This document shows positions 38,315-48,040 of a stretch of 64,000 nt of DNA, in pieces. Source of the DNA: Bacillus amyloliquefaciens DSM 7 = ATCC 23350. GTDB taxonomy: Bacteria; Bacillota; Bacilli; Bacillales; Bacillaceae. Position 1 is the stretch's first letter. Every line of letters begins with the position of its first letter. Location of the stretch: positions 1,731,001-1,795,000 of the forward strand of contig NC_014551.1 in assembly GCF_000196735.1 (NCBI RefSeq), given 5' to 3'. The notes under the pieces are model-generated. The model had not been told where the DNA came from and made no database searches. It saw nothing but the letters and a program-made list of their open reading frames with translations. The position numbers and the translations under genes were made by a program.

Positions 38315-39358
38315 ATGAGTGATCGTCAGGCAGCCTTAGATATGGCTCTTAAGCAAATAGAAAAACAATTCGGCAAAGGTTCCATCATGAAGCTCGGAGA
38401 AAAAACGGATACAAGAATTTCAACGGTGCCGAGCGGTTCCCTTGCACTTGATACCGCTCTCGGAATAGGCGGATACCCGCGCGGACGGATTATTGAAGTA
38501 TACGGACCTGAAAGCTCAGGTAAAACGACTGTAGCGCTTCACGCAATCGCTGAGGTTCAGGAAAAAGGCGGACAGGCAGCATTTATTGATGCCGAGCATG
38601 CTCTTGATCCTGTGTACGCGCAAAAGCTCGGTGTCAATATCGAAGAGCTGCTGCTTTCTCAGCCGGATACGGGAGAGCAGGCGCTGGAGATTGCTGAAGC
38701 GCTGGTGCGAAGCGGAGCTGTCGATATCGTAGTCGTTGACTCTGTTGCGGCGCTTGTTCCAAAAGCTGAAATTGAAGGTGACATGGGTGATTCACACGTC
38801 GGTTTACAGGCGCGTCTCATGTCTCAGGCGCTCCGTAAGCTTTCCGGCGCCATCAATAAATCTAAAACAATCGCAATCTTTATTAACCAGATTCGTGAAA
38901 AAGTCGGCGTTATGTTCGGAAATCCGGAGACGACACCGGGCGGCCGCGCGCTGAAATTCTATTCTTCCGTGCGTCTTGAAGTGCGCCGTGCCGAGCAATT
39001 AAAGCAGGGCAACGACGTTATGGGGAATAAAACGAGAATTAAAGTCGTAAAAAACAAAGTCGCTCCTCCGTTCCGTACGGCTGAAGTGGACATTATGTAC
39101 GGTGAAGGAATCTCCAAAGAAGGGGAAATCATCGACCTTGGAACTGAACTTGATATCGTGCAGAAAAGCGGCTCGTGGTATTCTTATGAAGAAGAACGCC
39201 TCGGACAGGGCCGTGAAAACGCCAAGCAGTTCTTAAAAGAAAATAAAGACATCATGCTGATGATTCAAGAACAAATCCGTGAACATTACGGTTTGGACAA
39301 TAACGGTGTTACGGAAAAAGCGGAAGAAGTTCAGGAAGAGCTTGAATTCGAAGAATAA
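38315..39358 (+). CDS. recA: Recombinase RecA
   Basis: 347 residues. Strand exchange in homologous recombination and co-protease for LexA. Walker A GPESSGKT at 64-71, Walker [10 protein letters not shown], the L2 loop segment [16 protein letters not shown], and an acidic tail. ATG start with AAAGGAGG upstream. SOS control by the LexA box; readthrough from cinA may add competence control. Terminator at 39368. Confidence 0.99.
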   Translation: MSDRQAALDMALKQIEKQFGKGSIMKLGEKTDTRISTVPSGSLALDTALGIGGYPRGRIIEVYGPESSGKTTVALHAIAEVQEKGGQAAFIDAEHALDPVYAQKLGVNIEELLLSQPDTGEQALEIAEALVRSGAVDIVVVDSVAALVPKAEIEGDMGDSHVGLQARLMSQALRKLSGAINKSKTIAIFINQIREKVGVMFGNPETTPGGRALKFYSSVRLEVRRAEQLKQGNDVMGNKTRIKVVKNKVAPPFRTAEVDIMYGEGISKEGEIIDLGTELDIVQKSGSWYSYEEERLGQGRENAKQFLKENKDIMLMIQEQIREHYGLDNNGVTEKAEEVQEELEFEE

Positions 39359-39367
39359 AAGCACGAT

Positions 39368-39404
39368 AAAAAGAGCGGAATAAGCAATTTCCGCTCTTTT
39401 TTTG
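39368..39404 (+). terminator. Terminator after recA
   Basis: Perfect 13-bp stem AAAAAGAGCGGAA / TTCCGCTCTTTTT with U tract. Confidence 0.9.
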
Positions 39405-39452
39405 TGTGTTTCAAAAAACACTGGCTGTTTCGGAAAATTTTATCTGAAATGT

Positions 39453-39479
39453 TACAACTTTTTTCACCCTTCACTCGTC
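39453..39479 (+). promoter_or_regulatory. ECF-type (SigX) promoter of pbpX
   Basis: TACAAC (39453-39458), 17 bases, CGTC (39476-39479), in the form of ECF promoters (-35 with AAC, -10 CGTC). B. subtilis pbpX belongs to the SigX regulon. Confidence 0.6.
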
Positions 39480-39524
39480 TAACATCATGGCGAAAGTTGA
39501 AATTATATCTGAGGAGGAAAAAAG

Positions 39525-40706
39525 ATGACGAGCCCCCGCCGCACAAGAATTAATAAACATAGAAAGAAAAAGTTGATGAAAACGGGAGGGCTGTTTCTTT
39601 TTCTGCTGCTTGTCACTGTTTTTATTATGATCTGGACCGTCACAGCGCATCACCGGGAGAAGGAATCCGTTAAAAGCGCTCCCGCTGCTCAATCTGATTC
39701 TTCAAAAGACCAGACTCAACAAAAAAAAGAAAAGACGCAAAAAGAGAAAACACCTAAATCAATCGATCACAATAAACAGATCAGCAATTACTTGCAACAG
39801 ATCGGGTTCAGTGGCACAGCAATGGTCGTAAAAGATGGAAAGGTTGTGCTGAAAAAAGGTTTTGGCTATGCGGACCGAAAACAAAAAATTAAGAACAATC
39901 CGGAGACATCATATTATGTTGGTTCTTCACAAAAAGCGTTAATCGCGACGGCTGTCTTGCAGCTTGAAGAAAAAGGGCTGCTTCAGACGAGTGACACCGT
40001 CAGTACATACTTGCCGAATTTTCCTAACGGCACGCGCATTACACTGAAAAACCTGCTCAATCATACGTCAGGAATAAACGGACATATTGAGGGACAGGGA
40101 CCGATTTCTCCTATTGATTTAATCAAGGATATAGAATACCGCGGAATTAAACGGCAGCCTGGGGTTTGGGAGTACAGGGATTCCAATTATTCAGTGCTCG
40201 CCTATATCGTATCTCAGGTCAGCGGGGAGTCATACGAACAATATATTAAAGACCATGTGTTTAAACCGGCCGGAATGAAGCATGCCGGATTTTACAAAAC
40301 TTTTGCTGAAGCCAAATATCCGGCTGTCGGCTACAAAGTTGATGAGAGCGGCCGGCTTGTCACGCCTCACCTTTTGGACTTATCGCAGCTCTACGGGGCG
40401 GGCGATATGTATATGAGCGCTGAAGATCTTTACAAATTTGATAAAGCGGTCGTAAACGGCACGCTCCTTTCAAAAGAAAGCTTTACAAAAATGTTCACAG
40501 CAGGAAGCAGTTCCGCTTACGGCATGGGATTTTACATTGATCCGGGAAGCTATTCCAATCACGGCGTAATGCCCGGTTACAACATCTTGAACAGCTTCAG
40601 CCATTCGGCAAGCAAATATGTCATTTTATTGTCAAATATTCAGAATAACGCCAAATTAGGGCAGGTGAACAACAGAATTTACCAATTGCTTAACCAGGCG
40701 AACTAA
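39525..40706 (+). CDS. pbpX: Penicillin-binding-protein-like serine hydrolase PbpX
   Basis: 393 residues. Single N-terminal membrane segment (about 20-40), a Lys/Gln-rich linker to about 80, then a class C beta-lactamase/DD-peptidase-type domain outside the cell. Nucleophile motif SSQK at 134-137. The second motif, normally YxN, aligns with YRDSNY, with Asp instead of Asn. The third is HGVMPGY. Probably a low-molecular-weight carboxypeptidase or esterase acting on wall polymers. ATG start with GAGGAGG upstream. Preceded by a SigX-like promoter. Confidence 0.87.
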   Translation: MTSPRRTRINKHRKKKLMKTGGLFLFLLLVTVFIMIWTVTAHHREKESVKSAPAAQSDSSKDQTQQKKEKTQKEKTPKSIDHNKQISNYLQQIGFSGTAMVVKDGKVVLKKGFGYADRKQKIKNNPETSYYVGSSQKALIATAVLQLEEKGLLQTSDTVSTYLPNFPNGTRITLKNLLNHTSGINGHIEGQGPISPIDLIKDIEYRGIKRQPGVWEYRDSNYSVLAYIVSQVSGESYEQYIKDHVFKPAGMKHAGFYKTFAEAKYPAVGYKVDESGRLVTPHLLDLSQLYGAGDMYMSAEDLYKFDKAVVNGTLLSKESFTKMFTAGSSSAYGMGFYIDPGSYSNHGVMPGYNILNSFSHSASKYVILLSNIQNNAKLGQVNNRIYQLLNQAN

Positions 40707-40799
40707 CGAGCCGCCATTCACGAAAAGCAGCTGAAGGTATGGTATGATATATACATGGCGAAGATTCCGAGATGAAGGCGAATCGTTAAGCTGGCAAGC

Positions 40800-40828
40800 T
40801 TGACAAGTATTTCCGACACAATTACAAT
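40800..40828 (+). promoter_or_regulatory. Strong promoter of rny
   Basis: Perfect TTGACA (40800-40805), 17-bp spacer, TACAAT (40823-40828). Leader of about 160 nt to the rny start. A second TTGACA at about 40875 lacks a -10. Confidence 0.75.
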
Positions 40829-40847
40829 GAAGTTGTAACATTTGTTT

Positions 40848-40865
40848 TTTAACATGATTGTTAAA
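40848..40865 (+). repeat. Inverted repeat in the rny leader
   Basis: TTTAACA-TGAT-TGTTAAA, a perfect 7-bp dyad about 13 nt inside the predicted transcript. Confidence 0.5.
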
Positions 40866-40996
40866 CCATTTAAACTTGACAAGGGCATGAAAGACTCATT
40901 CCCTGTGAAGGTTCTGTATGTTGAGAAAATCAGACAATGTACATGCCGGCACTTATTTAAGCAACAACCAAGTTCATAGCAAGAGGAGGTGAAAGT

Positions 40997-42556
40997 ATGA
41001 CCCCAATGACGGTTCTCATCTCCATTTTGCTGACTCTGCTCGGTTTAGTTGTTGGCTACTATGTTCGTAAAACCATTGCCGAAGCAAAGATTGCGGGCGC
41101 ACGCGGTGCTGCCGAGCAAATCCTTGAAGATGCAAAGCGTGATGCTGAAGCACTGAAAAAAGAAGCTCTGCTTGAAGCAAAGGACGAAATCCATACACTT
41201 CGAATAGATGCTGAACAGGAAGTTCGTGAAAGACGAAATGAGCTTCAAAAACAAGAAAACCGTTTACTTCAAAAAGAAGAAAATCTTGACCGTAAACATG
41301 AAGGAATTGATAAACGGGAAGCGATGTTGGAGAAGAAAGATCATTCTCTGAATGAACGACAACAACATATTGAAGAGATGGAAAGCAAAGTGGATGAGAT
41401 GATTCGTATGCAGCAGTCAGAACTCGAACGCATTTCGAGCCTGACACGGGATGAAGCGAAACAAATCATTCTTGACCGGGTTGAAAATGAGCTTTCACAT
41501 GATATCGCCATCATGACAAAAGAAACCGAAAACCGTGCGAAAGAAGAGGCAGACAAAAAGGCGAAAAACATTTTGTCGCTTGCTTTGCAGCGCTGTGCAG
41601 CAGATCATGTTGCCGAAACGACGGTATCGGTCGTCAATCTTCCGAATGATGAGATGAAAGGACGTATCATCGGCCGTGAAGGGCGTAACATCCGTACGCT
41701 TGAAACGCTTACAGGTATTGACCTGATTATTGATGACACACCTGAAGCAGTCATTCTTTCCGGATTTGATCCGATCAGACGGGAGACGGCAAGAATCGCT
41801 CTTGATAAACTCGTTCAGGATGGCCGTATTCACCCGGCTCGTATTGAAGAAATGGTTGAAAAATCCCGCCGCGAGGTTGATGACTATATCCGGGAAATGG
41901 GTGAGCAGACCACATTTGAAGTCGGCGTTCACGGACTCCATCCGGATCTGATCAAGATTCTCGGCCGGTTGAAATTCCGTACAAGCTATGGGCAGAACGT
42001 ACTGAAACATTCAATGGAAGTTGCGTTTTTAGCCGGTTTAATGGCTTCCGAGCTAGGAGAAGATGCAAAGCTTGCTAAGCGGGCAGGTCTTCTGCATGAC
42101 ATCGGAAAAGCAATTGACCATGAAGTGGAAGGAAGCCACGTGGAAATCGGAGTGGAGCTTGCGACCAAATATAAAGAGCATCCAGTCGTCATTAACAGTA
42201 TTGCGTCACACCACGGAGACGAAGAGCCGACTTCCATTATCGCCGTTCTGGTCGCTGCAGCTGATGCACTGTCAGCCGCAAGACCGGGTGCGAGAAGTGA
42301 AACGCTCGAAAACTATATCCGCAGACTTGAAAAGCTTGAAGAAATCTCCGAGTCTTACGAAGGTGTTGAAAAATCATTTGCAATTCAGGCCGGCCGTGAA
42401 GTTCGCATCATGGTGAAACCGGATTCCATTAATGATTTGGAAGCCCATCGTTTGGCGCGTGATATCCGTAAACGAATTGAGGACGAGCTTGATTATCCGG
42501 GCCACATTAAAGTGACCGTGATAAGAGAAACTCGGGCCGTAGAGTATGCAAAATAA
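40997..42556 (+). CDS. rny: Ribonuclease Y
   Basis: 519 residues. Membrane-bound endoribonuclease that starts mRNA decay. One N-terminal membrane helix (about 3-24), a long coiled coil rich in Glu/Lys/Arg (about 30-205), a KH domain ([19 protein letters not shown], about 220) and an HD domain with [10 protein letters not shown] near 366. ATG start with GAGGAGGTGA upstream. Its last codon lies inside the strong terminator that separates it from ymdB. Confidence 0.97.
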   Translation: MTPMTVLISILLTLLGLVVGYYVRKTIAEAKIAGARGAAEQILEDAKRDAEALKKEALLEAKDEIHTLRIDAEQEVRERRNELQKQENRLLQKEENLDRKHEGIDKREAMLEKKDHSLNERQQHIEEMESKVDEMIRMQQSELERISSLTRDEAKQIILDRVENELSHDIAIMTKETENRAKEEADKKAKNILSLALQRCAADHVAETTVSVVNLPNDEMKGRIIGREGRNIRTLETLTGIDLIIDDTPEAVILSGFDPIRRETARIALDKLVQDGRIHPARIEEMVEKSRREVDDYIREMGEQTTFEVGVHGLHPDLIKILGRLKFRTSYGQNVLKHSMEVAFLAGLMASELGEDAKLAKRAGLLHDIGKAIDHEVEGSHVEIGVELATKYKEHPVVINSIASHHGDEEPTSIIAVLVAAADALSAARPGARSETLENYIRRLEKLEEISESYEGVEKSFAIQAGREVRIMVKPDSINDLEAHRLARDIRKRIEDELDYPGHIKVTVIRETRAVEYAK

Positions 42557-42587
42557 AGTGATGCTTAGCGCATCACTTTATTTTTTT
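42551..42587 (+). terminator. Terminator between rny and ymdB
   Basis: Perfect 14-bp stem AAATAAAGTGATGC / GCATCACTTTATTT, 5-base loop, T tract; contains the rny stop codon. No promoter is seen in the 30 bases left before ymdB, so partial readthrough probably sets the ymdB level. Confidence 0.85.
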
Positions 42588-42617
42588 GAGTCTCCAGAAA
42601 AGAAAGGAATGGAATTT

Positions 42618-43412
42618 ATGAGAATTTTATTTATCGGCGATGTTGTCGGTTCTCCGGGCCGCGATATGGTAAAAGAATATGTCCCGAAATTGAAAGCAAA
42701 ACATAAGCCGCATTTTACGATTATTAACGGAGAAAATGCAGCACACGGAAAAGGACTGACGGAAAAGATCTACCATAGCCTGATGGAAGCAGGAGCCGAC
42801 GCCATTACTATGGGAAACCATACGTGGGATAAAAAAGAGATCTTTGACTTTATTGATGATGTGCCGCATCTTGTCCGGCCGGCGAATTTCCCGGAAGGCA
42901 CACCGGGCAAAGGCATTACTTATATTAAATCGAACGGAAAAGAGCTTGCCGTCATTAATTTACAGGGGCGGACGTTTCTTCCGCCGCTTGATGATCCGTT
43001 TGCTAAAGCAGATGAACTAATAGAAGAAGCGAAAAAACGCACGCCGTACATTTTTATTGATTTTCACGCTGAAGCGACAAGCGAAAAAATTGCGCTCGGC
43101 TGGTACACAGACGGAAGAGCCTCAGCCGTTGTAGGCACGCATACACACGTACAAACGGCAGATAACCGCATTTTGCCGAAAGGAACGGCATATATTACTG
43201 ATGTAGGCATGACGGGTCCGTATGATGGAATTCTCGGTATGGACAGAGAAACGGTCATTAAGCGGTTTAAAACCAATCTTCCGGTCCGTTTTACCGTTGC
43301 GGAAGGGAAAACAACGCTGAGCGGGGTGCTCATCGACATCGACGATCAGACGAAAAAAGCCGTAAATATCGAACGGATTTTAATCAATGATGACCATATG
43401 TTCTTTGAATAG
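42618..43412 (+). CDS. ymdB: Metallophosphoesterase YmdB (2',3'-cyclic nucleotide phosphodiesterase)
   Basis: 264 residues, YmdB family of calcineurin-like phosphoesterases with a di-iron centre. Conserved GDVVGSPGRDM, NGENAAHGKG, GNHTWDKKE, DFHAEATSEK and GTHTHVQTAD carry the metal ligands. In B. subtilis it affects the choice between motility and biofilm. ATG 42618 gives the usual start MRILFIGDVV with AAGGAATGG upstream; the open frame reaches back through the rny terminator and is not used. Confidence 0.95.
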   Translation: MRILFIGDVVGSPGRDMVKEYVPKLKAKHKPHFTIINGENAAHGKGLTEKIYHSLMEAGADAITMGNHTWDKKEIFDFIDDVPHLVRPANFPEGTPGKGITYIKSNGKELAVINLQGRTFLPPLDDPFAKADELIEEAKKRTPYIFIDFHAEATSEKIALGWYTDGRASAVVGTHTHVQTADNRILPKGTAYITDVGMTGPYDGILGMDRETVIKRFKTNLPVRFTVAEGKTTLSGVLIDIDDQTKKAVNIERILINDDHMFFE

Positions 43413-43453
43413 GTGATCATGTGTTTATTTTATAAAAATATTAAAAGGAAAAG

Positions 43454-43480
43454 CAGGAATATAGCAACTTCTTAGTGAAT
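43454..43480 (+). promoter_or_regulatory. SigH-type promoter of spoVS
   Basis: CAGGAATAT (43454-43462), 12 bases, GTGAAT (43475-43480), like the SigH pattern RnAGGAWWW-N11/12-RnnGAAT. spoVS is SigH-controlled in B. subtilis. Confidence 0.65.
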
Positions 43481-43611
43481 ATAGTAGAAATGGAAGGTAG
43501 CCCGCTATTTTTGAAAAGCATTGTGGGGATGGCTTTTTGGATAGCAACATCTAATAATGATTGTTCTAATGAACACTCACTTATCCATTGTAAAACTAAG
43601 GGGGAGCAGAA

Positions 43612-43872
43612 ATGGAAATCTTAAAAGTTTCAGCAAAATCAAGTCCAAATTCAGTAGCAGGCGCGCTTGCCGGCGTATTGAGAGAACGCGGAGCCGCCGA
43701 AATTCAAGCAATTGGGGCGGGTGCCTTAAACCAGGCTGTTAAAGCGGTTGCGATTGCCAGAGGCTTTGTCGCGCCAAGCGGCGTAGATTTGATTTGTATT
43801 CCGGCTTTTACAGATATACAGATTGACGGAGAAGAAAGAACGGCGATTAAGTTAATCGTCGAGCCCCGTTAA
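43612..43872 (+). CDS. spoVS: Stage V sporulation protein S
   Basis: 86 residues, Alba-like small protein, almost invariant in Bacillus (MEILKVSAKSSPNSVAGALAG). Needed for spore coat and dehydration stages, and its loss relieves cell-separation defects; the biochemical role is not settled. ATG start with AAGGGGGAG upstream. The 200-base leader holds the SigH-like promoter; a strong terminator follows. Confidence 0.97.
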   Translation: MEILKVSAKSSPNSVAGALAGVLRERGAAEIQAIGAGALNQAVKAVAIARGFVAPSGVDLICIPAFTDIQIDGEERTAIKLIVEPR

Positions 43873-43891
43873 AACAAAACATGTACATTCT

Positions 43892-43926
43892 CAACCTGCT
43901 TGCGTAAGGCGAGCAGGTTGTTTTTA
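43892..43926 (+). terminator. Terminator after spoVS
   Basis: CAACCTGCT pairs with AGCAGGTTG, then TTTTT. Confidence 0.88.
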
Positions 43927-44063
43927 TTGCTGTCAGATTTTCTCACAATATTATATTAATAGTACGAAGAGATGATAAACGACTTTATTCATATAATATT
44001 CAAAAAAAATCCCGCCCATTTTTTCGGACGGAAGCAATTGTTTTTATCAGGTGGACGCTGGTA

Positions 44064-44092
44064 TTTACCTCCTTCTGATACCATGTTACAAT
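44064..44092 (+). promoter_or_regulatory. Promoter of tdh-kbl
   Basis: TTTACC (44064-44069), 17-bp spacer, TACAAT (44087-44092). Confidence 0.5.
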
Positions 44093-44128
44093 CCAGTTAT
44101 TACAGTGTTTTTTTGAGGAGGAGTGTAC

Positions 44129-45175
44129 ATGTTGGGAGGAAAGATGAAAGCTATCGTTAAAAATGAAAACGCTTTCGGAGCAACTCTGAAAGAAATTCCC
44201 ATACCTTCCATTAATGAGAATGAAGTTCTCATTAAAGTACAGGCCGCATCTATATGCGGTACAGATGTTCACATTTATAATTGGGACCAATGGGCGCAGG
44301 AGCGAATCAAAACACCTCAAGTATTCGGACATGAATTCAGCGGTATCGTAGCAGAAACGGGTAAGCACGTCACAAATGTCAAAATAGGTGACTATGTATC
44401 GGCGGAAACCCACTTCGTCTGCGGAACTTGTGTCCCCTGTTTAACAGGAAAACATCATGTGTGCACTCATACAAAGATCCTTGGCGTAGATACAGCCGGG
44501 TCATTCGCTGAATATGTCAAAGTGCCGGCTCAAAACATTTGGAAAAACCCCGCTGACATGGACCCTGCCGTCGCCTCTGTTCAAGAGCCGCTTGGCAACG
44601 CTGTTCACACGGTGCTGGAAAACAGCCATCTGGCAGGCGGTTCCGCCGCAATTATCGGCTGCGGGCCGATCGGACTGATGGCGGTGGCGGTGGCTAAGGC
44701 AGCCGGCGCATCCCGCATTGCGGCCATTGATAAAAATGATTACAGGCTGGCTCTTGCAAAGAAATTGGGAGCCACAATCACCATTTCAGCTGACAAAGAA
44801 GATCCGCTTGAAGTCATTGACACCTTAACGGGCGGAGAAGGGATAGACCTTGTCTGCGAAATGTCAGGCCACCCGGCAGCCATAACACAAGGATTAAAGA
44901 TGGCGGCCAACGGGGGAAGATTCCATATGCTGAGTCTGCCGGAACATCCGGTGACGATTGACCTGACAAATGACGTGGTGTTTAAAGGTCTCACTGTCCA
45001 AGGGATCACAGGCAGAAAAATGTTTGAAACATGGCGGCAGGTATCGCATCTGCTTGAATCCGGCCTTGTTGATCTGACGCCGGTGATCACCCATCAGTTT
45101 CCGCTTGAAGAATTTGAAAAAGGGTTTGACCTGATGAGAAAGGGCCAGTGCGGCAAAGTCATTCTGATTCCATAA
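44129..45175 (+). CDS. tdh: L-threonine 3-dehydrogenase
   Basis: 348 residues, zinc-dependent medium-chain dehydrogenase. Oxidises threonine to 2-amino-3-ketobutyrate. Catalytic zinc ligands in ASICGTDVHIYNWD and GHEFSGIV; structural zinc cysteines in HFVCGTCVPCLTGKHHVC; NAD motif IGCGPIGLMAVAVAKAAGA near 170. ATG 44129 has GAGGAGGAG upstream and aligns with the B. subtilis start; an in-frame GTG at 44123 lies closer to that site. The next gene kbl, 15 bases later, uses its product. Confidence 0.96.
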   Translation: MLGGKMKAIVKNENAFGATLKEIPIPSINENEVLIKVQAASICGTDVHIYNWDQWAQERIKTPQVFGHEFSGIVAETGKHVTNVKIGDYVSAETHFVCGTCVPCLTGKHHVCTHTKILGVDTAGSFAEYVKVPAQNIWKNPADMDPAVASVQEPLGNAVHTVLENSHLAGGSAAIIGCGPIGLMAVAVAKAAGASRIAAIDKNDYRLALAKKLGATITISADKEDPLEVIDTLTGGEGIDLVCEMSGHPAAITQGLKMAANGGRFHMLSLPEHPVTIDLTNDVVFKGLTVQGITGRKMFETWRQVSHLLESGLVDLTPVITHQFPLEEFEKGFDLMRKGQCGKVILIP

Positions 45176-45190
45176 GGGGAGGGTTCTACA

Positions 45191-46366
45191 ATGAAAGAAT
45201 TTGAATATCTAAAAGCAGAGCTTGATAAAATGAAAGAAAATAAAACATGGCAGGAAATGAAGCAAATTGAAACGAGGCAGGGGCCGTCGGTGGCAGTCAA
45301 AGGGGAAAACGTGATTCAGCTTTCATCGAACAATTATCTCGGTTTGACGTCGCATCCAAGACTTGTCGAAGCGGCAAAACGCGCCGCGGAGGAATTCGGA
45401 GCGGGCACGGGGTCCGTCCGGACAATCGCCGGAACATTTACGATGCACAATGAGCTGGAGAAAAAGCTGGCAAACTTTAAAAAAACAGAAGCGGCACTTG
45501 TGTTTCAATCGGGTTTTACAACGAACCAAGGCGTCCTATCAAGCATTCTGACAAAAGAGGATATCGTTATATCTGACGAACTGAACCACGCTTCCATCAT
45601 TGACGGGATCAGGCTGACAAAAGCAGATAAGAAGGTGTACCGCCATGTCGATATGGACGATCTGGAAAGGGTGCTGAAAAAATCAATGAATTACCACATG
45701 CGCCTGATCGTCACGGACGGCGTTTTCTCAATGGACGGCAACATCGCTCCTCTTCCTGACATCGTCAAACTTGCAGAGGCGTACGATGCTTTTGTAATGG
45801 TCGACGATGCGCATGCTTCCGGGGTACTCGGGAAAAACGGGAGAGGAACGGTTAATCACTTCGGGCTTGACGGAAGAGTCCATATTCAGGTGGGCACATT
45901 AAGCAAAGCCATCGGAGTGCTTGGCGGATATGCCGCAGGGTCCAAGGTTCTAATCGATTACCTGCGCCATAAAGGACGTCCTTTCTTATTCAGCACCTCC
46001 CATCCGCCTGCGGTGACGGCCGCATGCATAGAAGCCATTGACGTCCTGCTGGAAGAGCCGGAGCATATGGAAAAGCTTTGGGACAACACGGCGTATTTCA
46101 AAGACAAACTGGTTCAAATGGGGCTGACCCTTACAAAAAGCGAAACGCCGATCGTGCCGATATTAATAGGTGAGGAAGAAAAAGCCCAGAGATTATCAGA
46201 CCTTTTATTGACCCGCGGCGTTTTTGCTCAAAGCATCGTGTATCCGACGGTCGCCCAAGGAAAAGCGAGAATCCGCACCATTATTACGGCGGAGCATACA
46301 AAAGAGGAGCTTGACCGGGCGCTTGAAGTAATCCGTTCCGCCGCAAAAGAGCTGCAGCTTGTGTAA
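45191..46366 (+). CDS. kbl: Glycine C-acetyltransferase (2-amino-3-ketobutyrate CoA ligase)
   Basis: 391 residues, PLP-dependent alpha-oxoamine synthase family. Splits 2-amino-3-ketobutyrate with CoA into glycine and acetyl-CoA, completing threonine breakdown. The PLP lysine is K239 in TLSKAIGVLGGY; VDDAHASGVLG binds the cofactor. ATG start with AGGGGAGGG upstream. Bicistronic with tdh; its stop codon is at the foot of the terminator. Confidence 0.95.
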   Translation: MKEFEYLKAELDKMKENKTWQEMKQIETRQGPSVAVKGENVIQLSSNNYLGLTSHPRLVEAAKRAAEEFGAGTGSVRTIAGTFTMHNELEKKLANFKKTEAALVFQSGFTTNQGVLSSILTKEDIVISDELNHASIIDGIRLTKADKKVYRHVDMDDLERVLKKSMNYHMRLIVTDGVFSMDGNIAPLPDIVKLAEAYDAFVMVDDAHASGVLGKNGRGTVNHFGLDGRVHIQVGTLSKAIGVLGGYAAGSKVLIDYLRHKGRPFLFSTSHPPAVTAACIEAIDVLLEEPEHMEKLWDNTAYFKDKLVQMGLTLTKSETPIVPILIGEEEKAQRLSDLLLTRGVFAQSIVYPTVAQGKARIRTIITAEHTKEELDRALEVIRSAAKELQLV

Positions 46367-46391
46367 GAGGGAAATGATTCCCTCTTTTTTA
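46365..46391 (+). terminator. Terminator after kbl
   Basis: AAGAGGGAA / TTCCCTCTT with a 4-base loop, T tract. Confidence 0.85.
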
Positions 46392-46398
46392 TTTCTTA

Positions 46399-46428
46399 TT
46401 GATTCTTATTCTCAATAAGGTGTACAAT
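46399..46428 (+). promoter_or_regulatory. Promoter of miaB-ricA
   Basis: TTGATT (46399-46404), 18-bp spacer, TACAAT (46423-46428). Confidence 0.55.
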
Positions 46429-46508
46429 AATAGGCTGGCGGTTGTGCCAAATGCTTTTAACCAGTATACTTGAGGGTGGAAGTTTCGGTTGAAAGGAGAC
46501 ATTCGAAC

Positions 46509-48038
46509 ATGAATGAAAAGCAAAAGCAGGAAAGCGGACAAGTAAATCCAGCGGACAAAAAATCCGAAAAGGATTACAGCAAGTATTTCGAAGCCGTATA
46601 TATTCCGCCTTCATTAAAAGATGCGAAAAAACGGGGCAAAGAATCCGTTCAATATCATAACGATTTTAAAATCTCAGAAGAATTTAAAGGCCTCGGGGAA
46701 GGCAGGAAGTTTTATATCCGCACTTACGGATGTCAGATGAATGAGCATGATACGGAAGTCATGGCAGGTATTTTTATGGCGCTTGGATATGAAGCGACAA
46801 ATTCAGTTGATGATGCGAATGTCATTTTATTAAACACCTGCGCCATCCGGGAAAATGCTGAAAACAAAGTGTTCGGCGAACTCGGCCATTTAAAAGCGCT
46901 CAAAAAAAATAACCCGGACCTGATTCTGGGCGTATGCGGCTGTATGTCACAAGAAGAATCAGTCGTAAACCGCATCCTTAAGAAGCACCCGTTTGTCGAT
47001 ATGATTTTCGGCACGCACAACATTCACCGTCTGCCGGAACTGTTATCAGAGGCATACTTATCAAAAGAGATGGTGATTGAAGTGTGGTCGAAGGAAGGGG
47101 ATGTCATTGAAAACCTTCCGAAGGTCCGCAACGGCAAAATTAAGGGCTGGGTCAACATCATGTACGGCTGTGATAAATTCTGCACATACTGCATCGTGCC
47201 GTATACCCGCGGAAAAGAACGAAGCCGCCGTCCTGAAGAAATTATCCAGGAAGTCAGAAGACTTGCAAGCGAAGGTTATAAAGAAATCACGCTGCTCGGT
47301 CAAAACGTTAATGCGTACGGAAAAGATTTTGAGGACATAACGTACGGACTCGGTGATTTAATGGACGAACTGCGTAAAATTGATATTCCGAGAATCCGTT
47401 TCACGACAAGCCATCCGCGTGACTTTGATGACCATCTGATCGAAGTGCTCGCCAAAGGCGGCAACCTGCTTGACCATATCCATCTTCCGGTTCAATCAGG
47501 AAGCTCGGCCATGTTAAAAATGATGGCGCGCAAATATGACAGAGAACGCTATCTGGAGCTTGTCGGAAAAATTAAAGCGGCGATGCCGAACGCTTCACTC
47601 ACTACCGATATCATTGTCGGTTTCCCGAATGAAACCGATGAACAGTTTGAGGAAACCCTTTCTTTATATCGTGAAGTGGAATTTGACAGCGCGTATACGT
47701 TTATTTACTCTCCTCGTGAAGGCACGCCTGCGGCGAAGATGAAAGACAACGTTCCGATGAGGGTCAAGAAAGAACGTCTTCAGCGCCTCAATGATTTGGT
47801 GAAAGAAATTTCCGCCAAAAAAATGAAGGAATATGAAGGCCGGACTGTCGAAGTATTAGTTGAGGGAGAAAGCAAAAATAACCCTGACATTCTTGCCGGC
47901 TATACGGAAAAAAGCAAGCTCGTCAACTTCAAAGGGCCGAAAGACGCCATCGGCAAGATTGTACGCGTCAAAATCGAACAGGCGAAAACATGGTCGCTTG
48001 ACGGTGTGATGGCAGGAGAAGCAATCGAGGTGAAATAA
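46509..48038 (+). CDS. miaB: tRNA-2-methylthio-N6-isopentenyladenosine synthase MiaB
   Basis: 509 residues, radical-SAM methylthiotransferase acting on A37 of tRNAs. UPF0004 domain with cysteines in [19 protein letters not shown] and GCMSQEE; radical SAM cluster CxxxCxxC at C221, C225 and C228 (GCDKFCTYC); C-terminal TRAM domain. A ~65-residue hydrophilic N-terminal extension is usual in Bacillus. ATG 46509 with GAAAGGAG upstream; 13 extra in-frame codons before it are not used. Followed closely by ricA. Confidence 0.96.
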   Translation: MNEKQKQESGQVNPADKKSEKDYSKYFEAVYIPPSLKDAKKRGKESVQYHNDFKISEEFKGLGEGRKFYIRTYGCQMNEHDTEVMAGIFMALGYEATNSVDDANVILLNTCAIRENAENKVFGELGHLKALKKNNPDLILGVCGCMSQEESVVNRILKKHPFVDMIFGTHNIHRLPELLSEAYLSKEMVIEVWSKEGDVIENLPKVRNGKIKGWVNIMYGCDKFCTYCIVPYTRGKERSRRPEEIIQEVRRLASEGYKEITLLGQNVNAYGKDFEDITYGLGDLMDELRKIDIPRIRFTTSHPRDFDDHLIEVLAKGGNLLDHIHLPVQSGSSAMLKMMARKYDRERYLELVGKIKAAMPNASLTTDIIVGFPNETDEQFEETLSLYREVEFDSAYTFIYSPREGTPAAKMKDNVPMRVKKERLQRLNDLVKEISAKKMKEYEGRTVEVLVEGESKNNPDILAGYTEKSKLVNFKGPKDAIGKIVRVKIEQAKTWSLDGVMAGEAIEVK

Positions 48039-48040
48039 TA

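Noticed and set aside
40875-40905. Second TTGACA upstream of rny as another promoter
   Set aside because: At 16-18 bp the downstream bases (TTCCCT) do not resemble a -10.
42546-42617. Longer ymdB frame overlapping rny
   Set aside because: It runs through the perfect terminator stem; the conserved protein begins at ATG 42618.
44010-44035. CCCGCC...GGACGG near tdh as a terminator
   Set aside because: Pairing is short and imperfect, and no T tract follows in the + direction.
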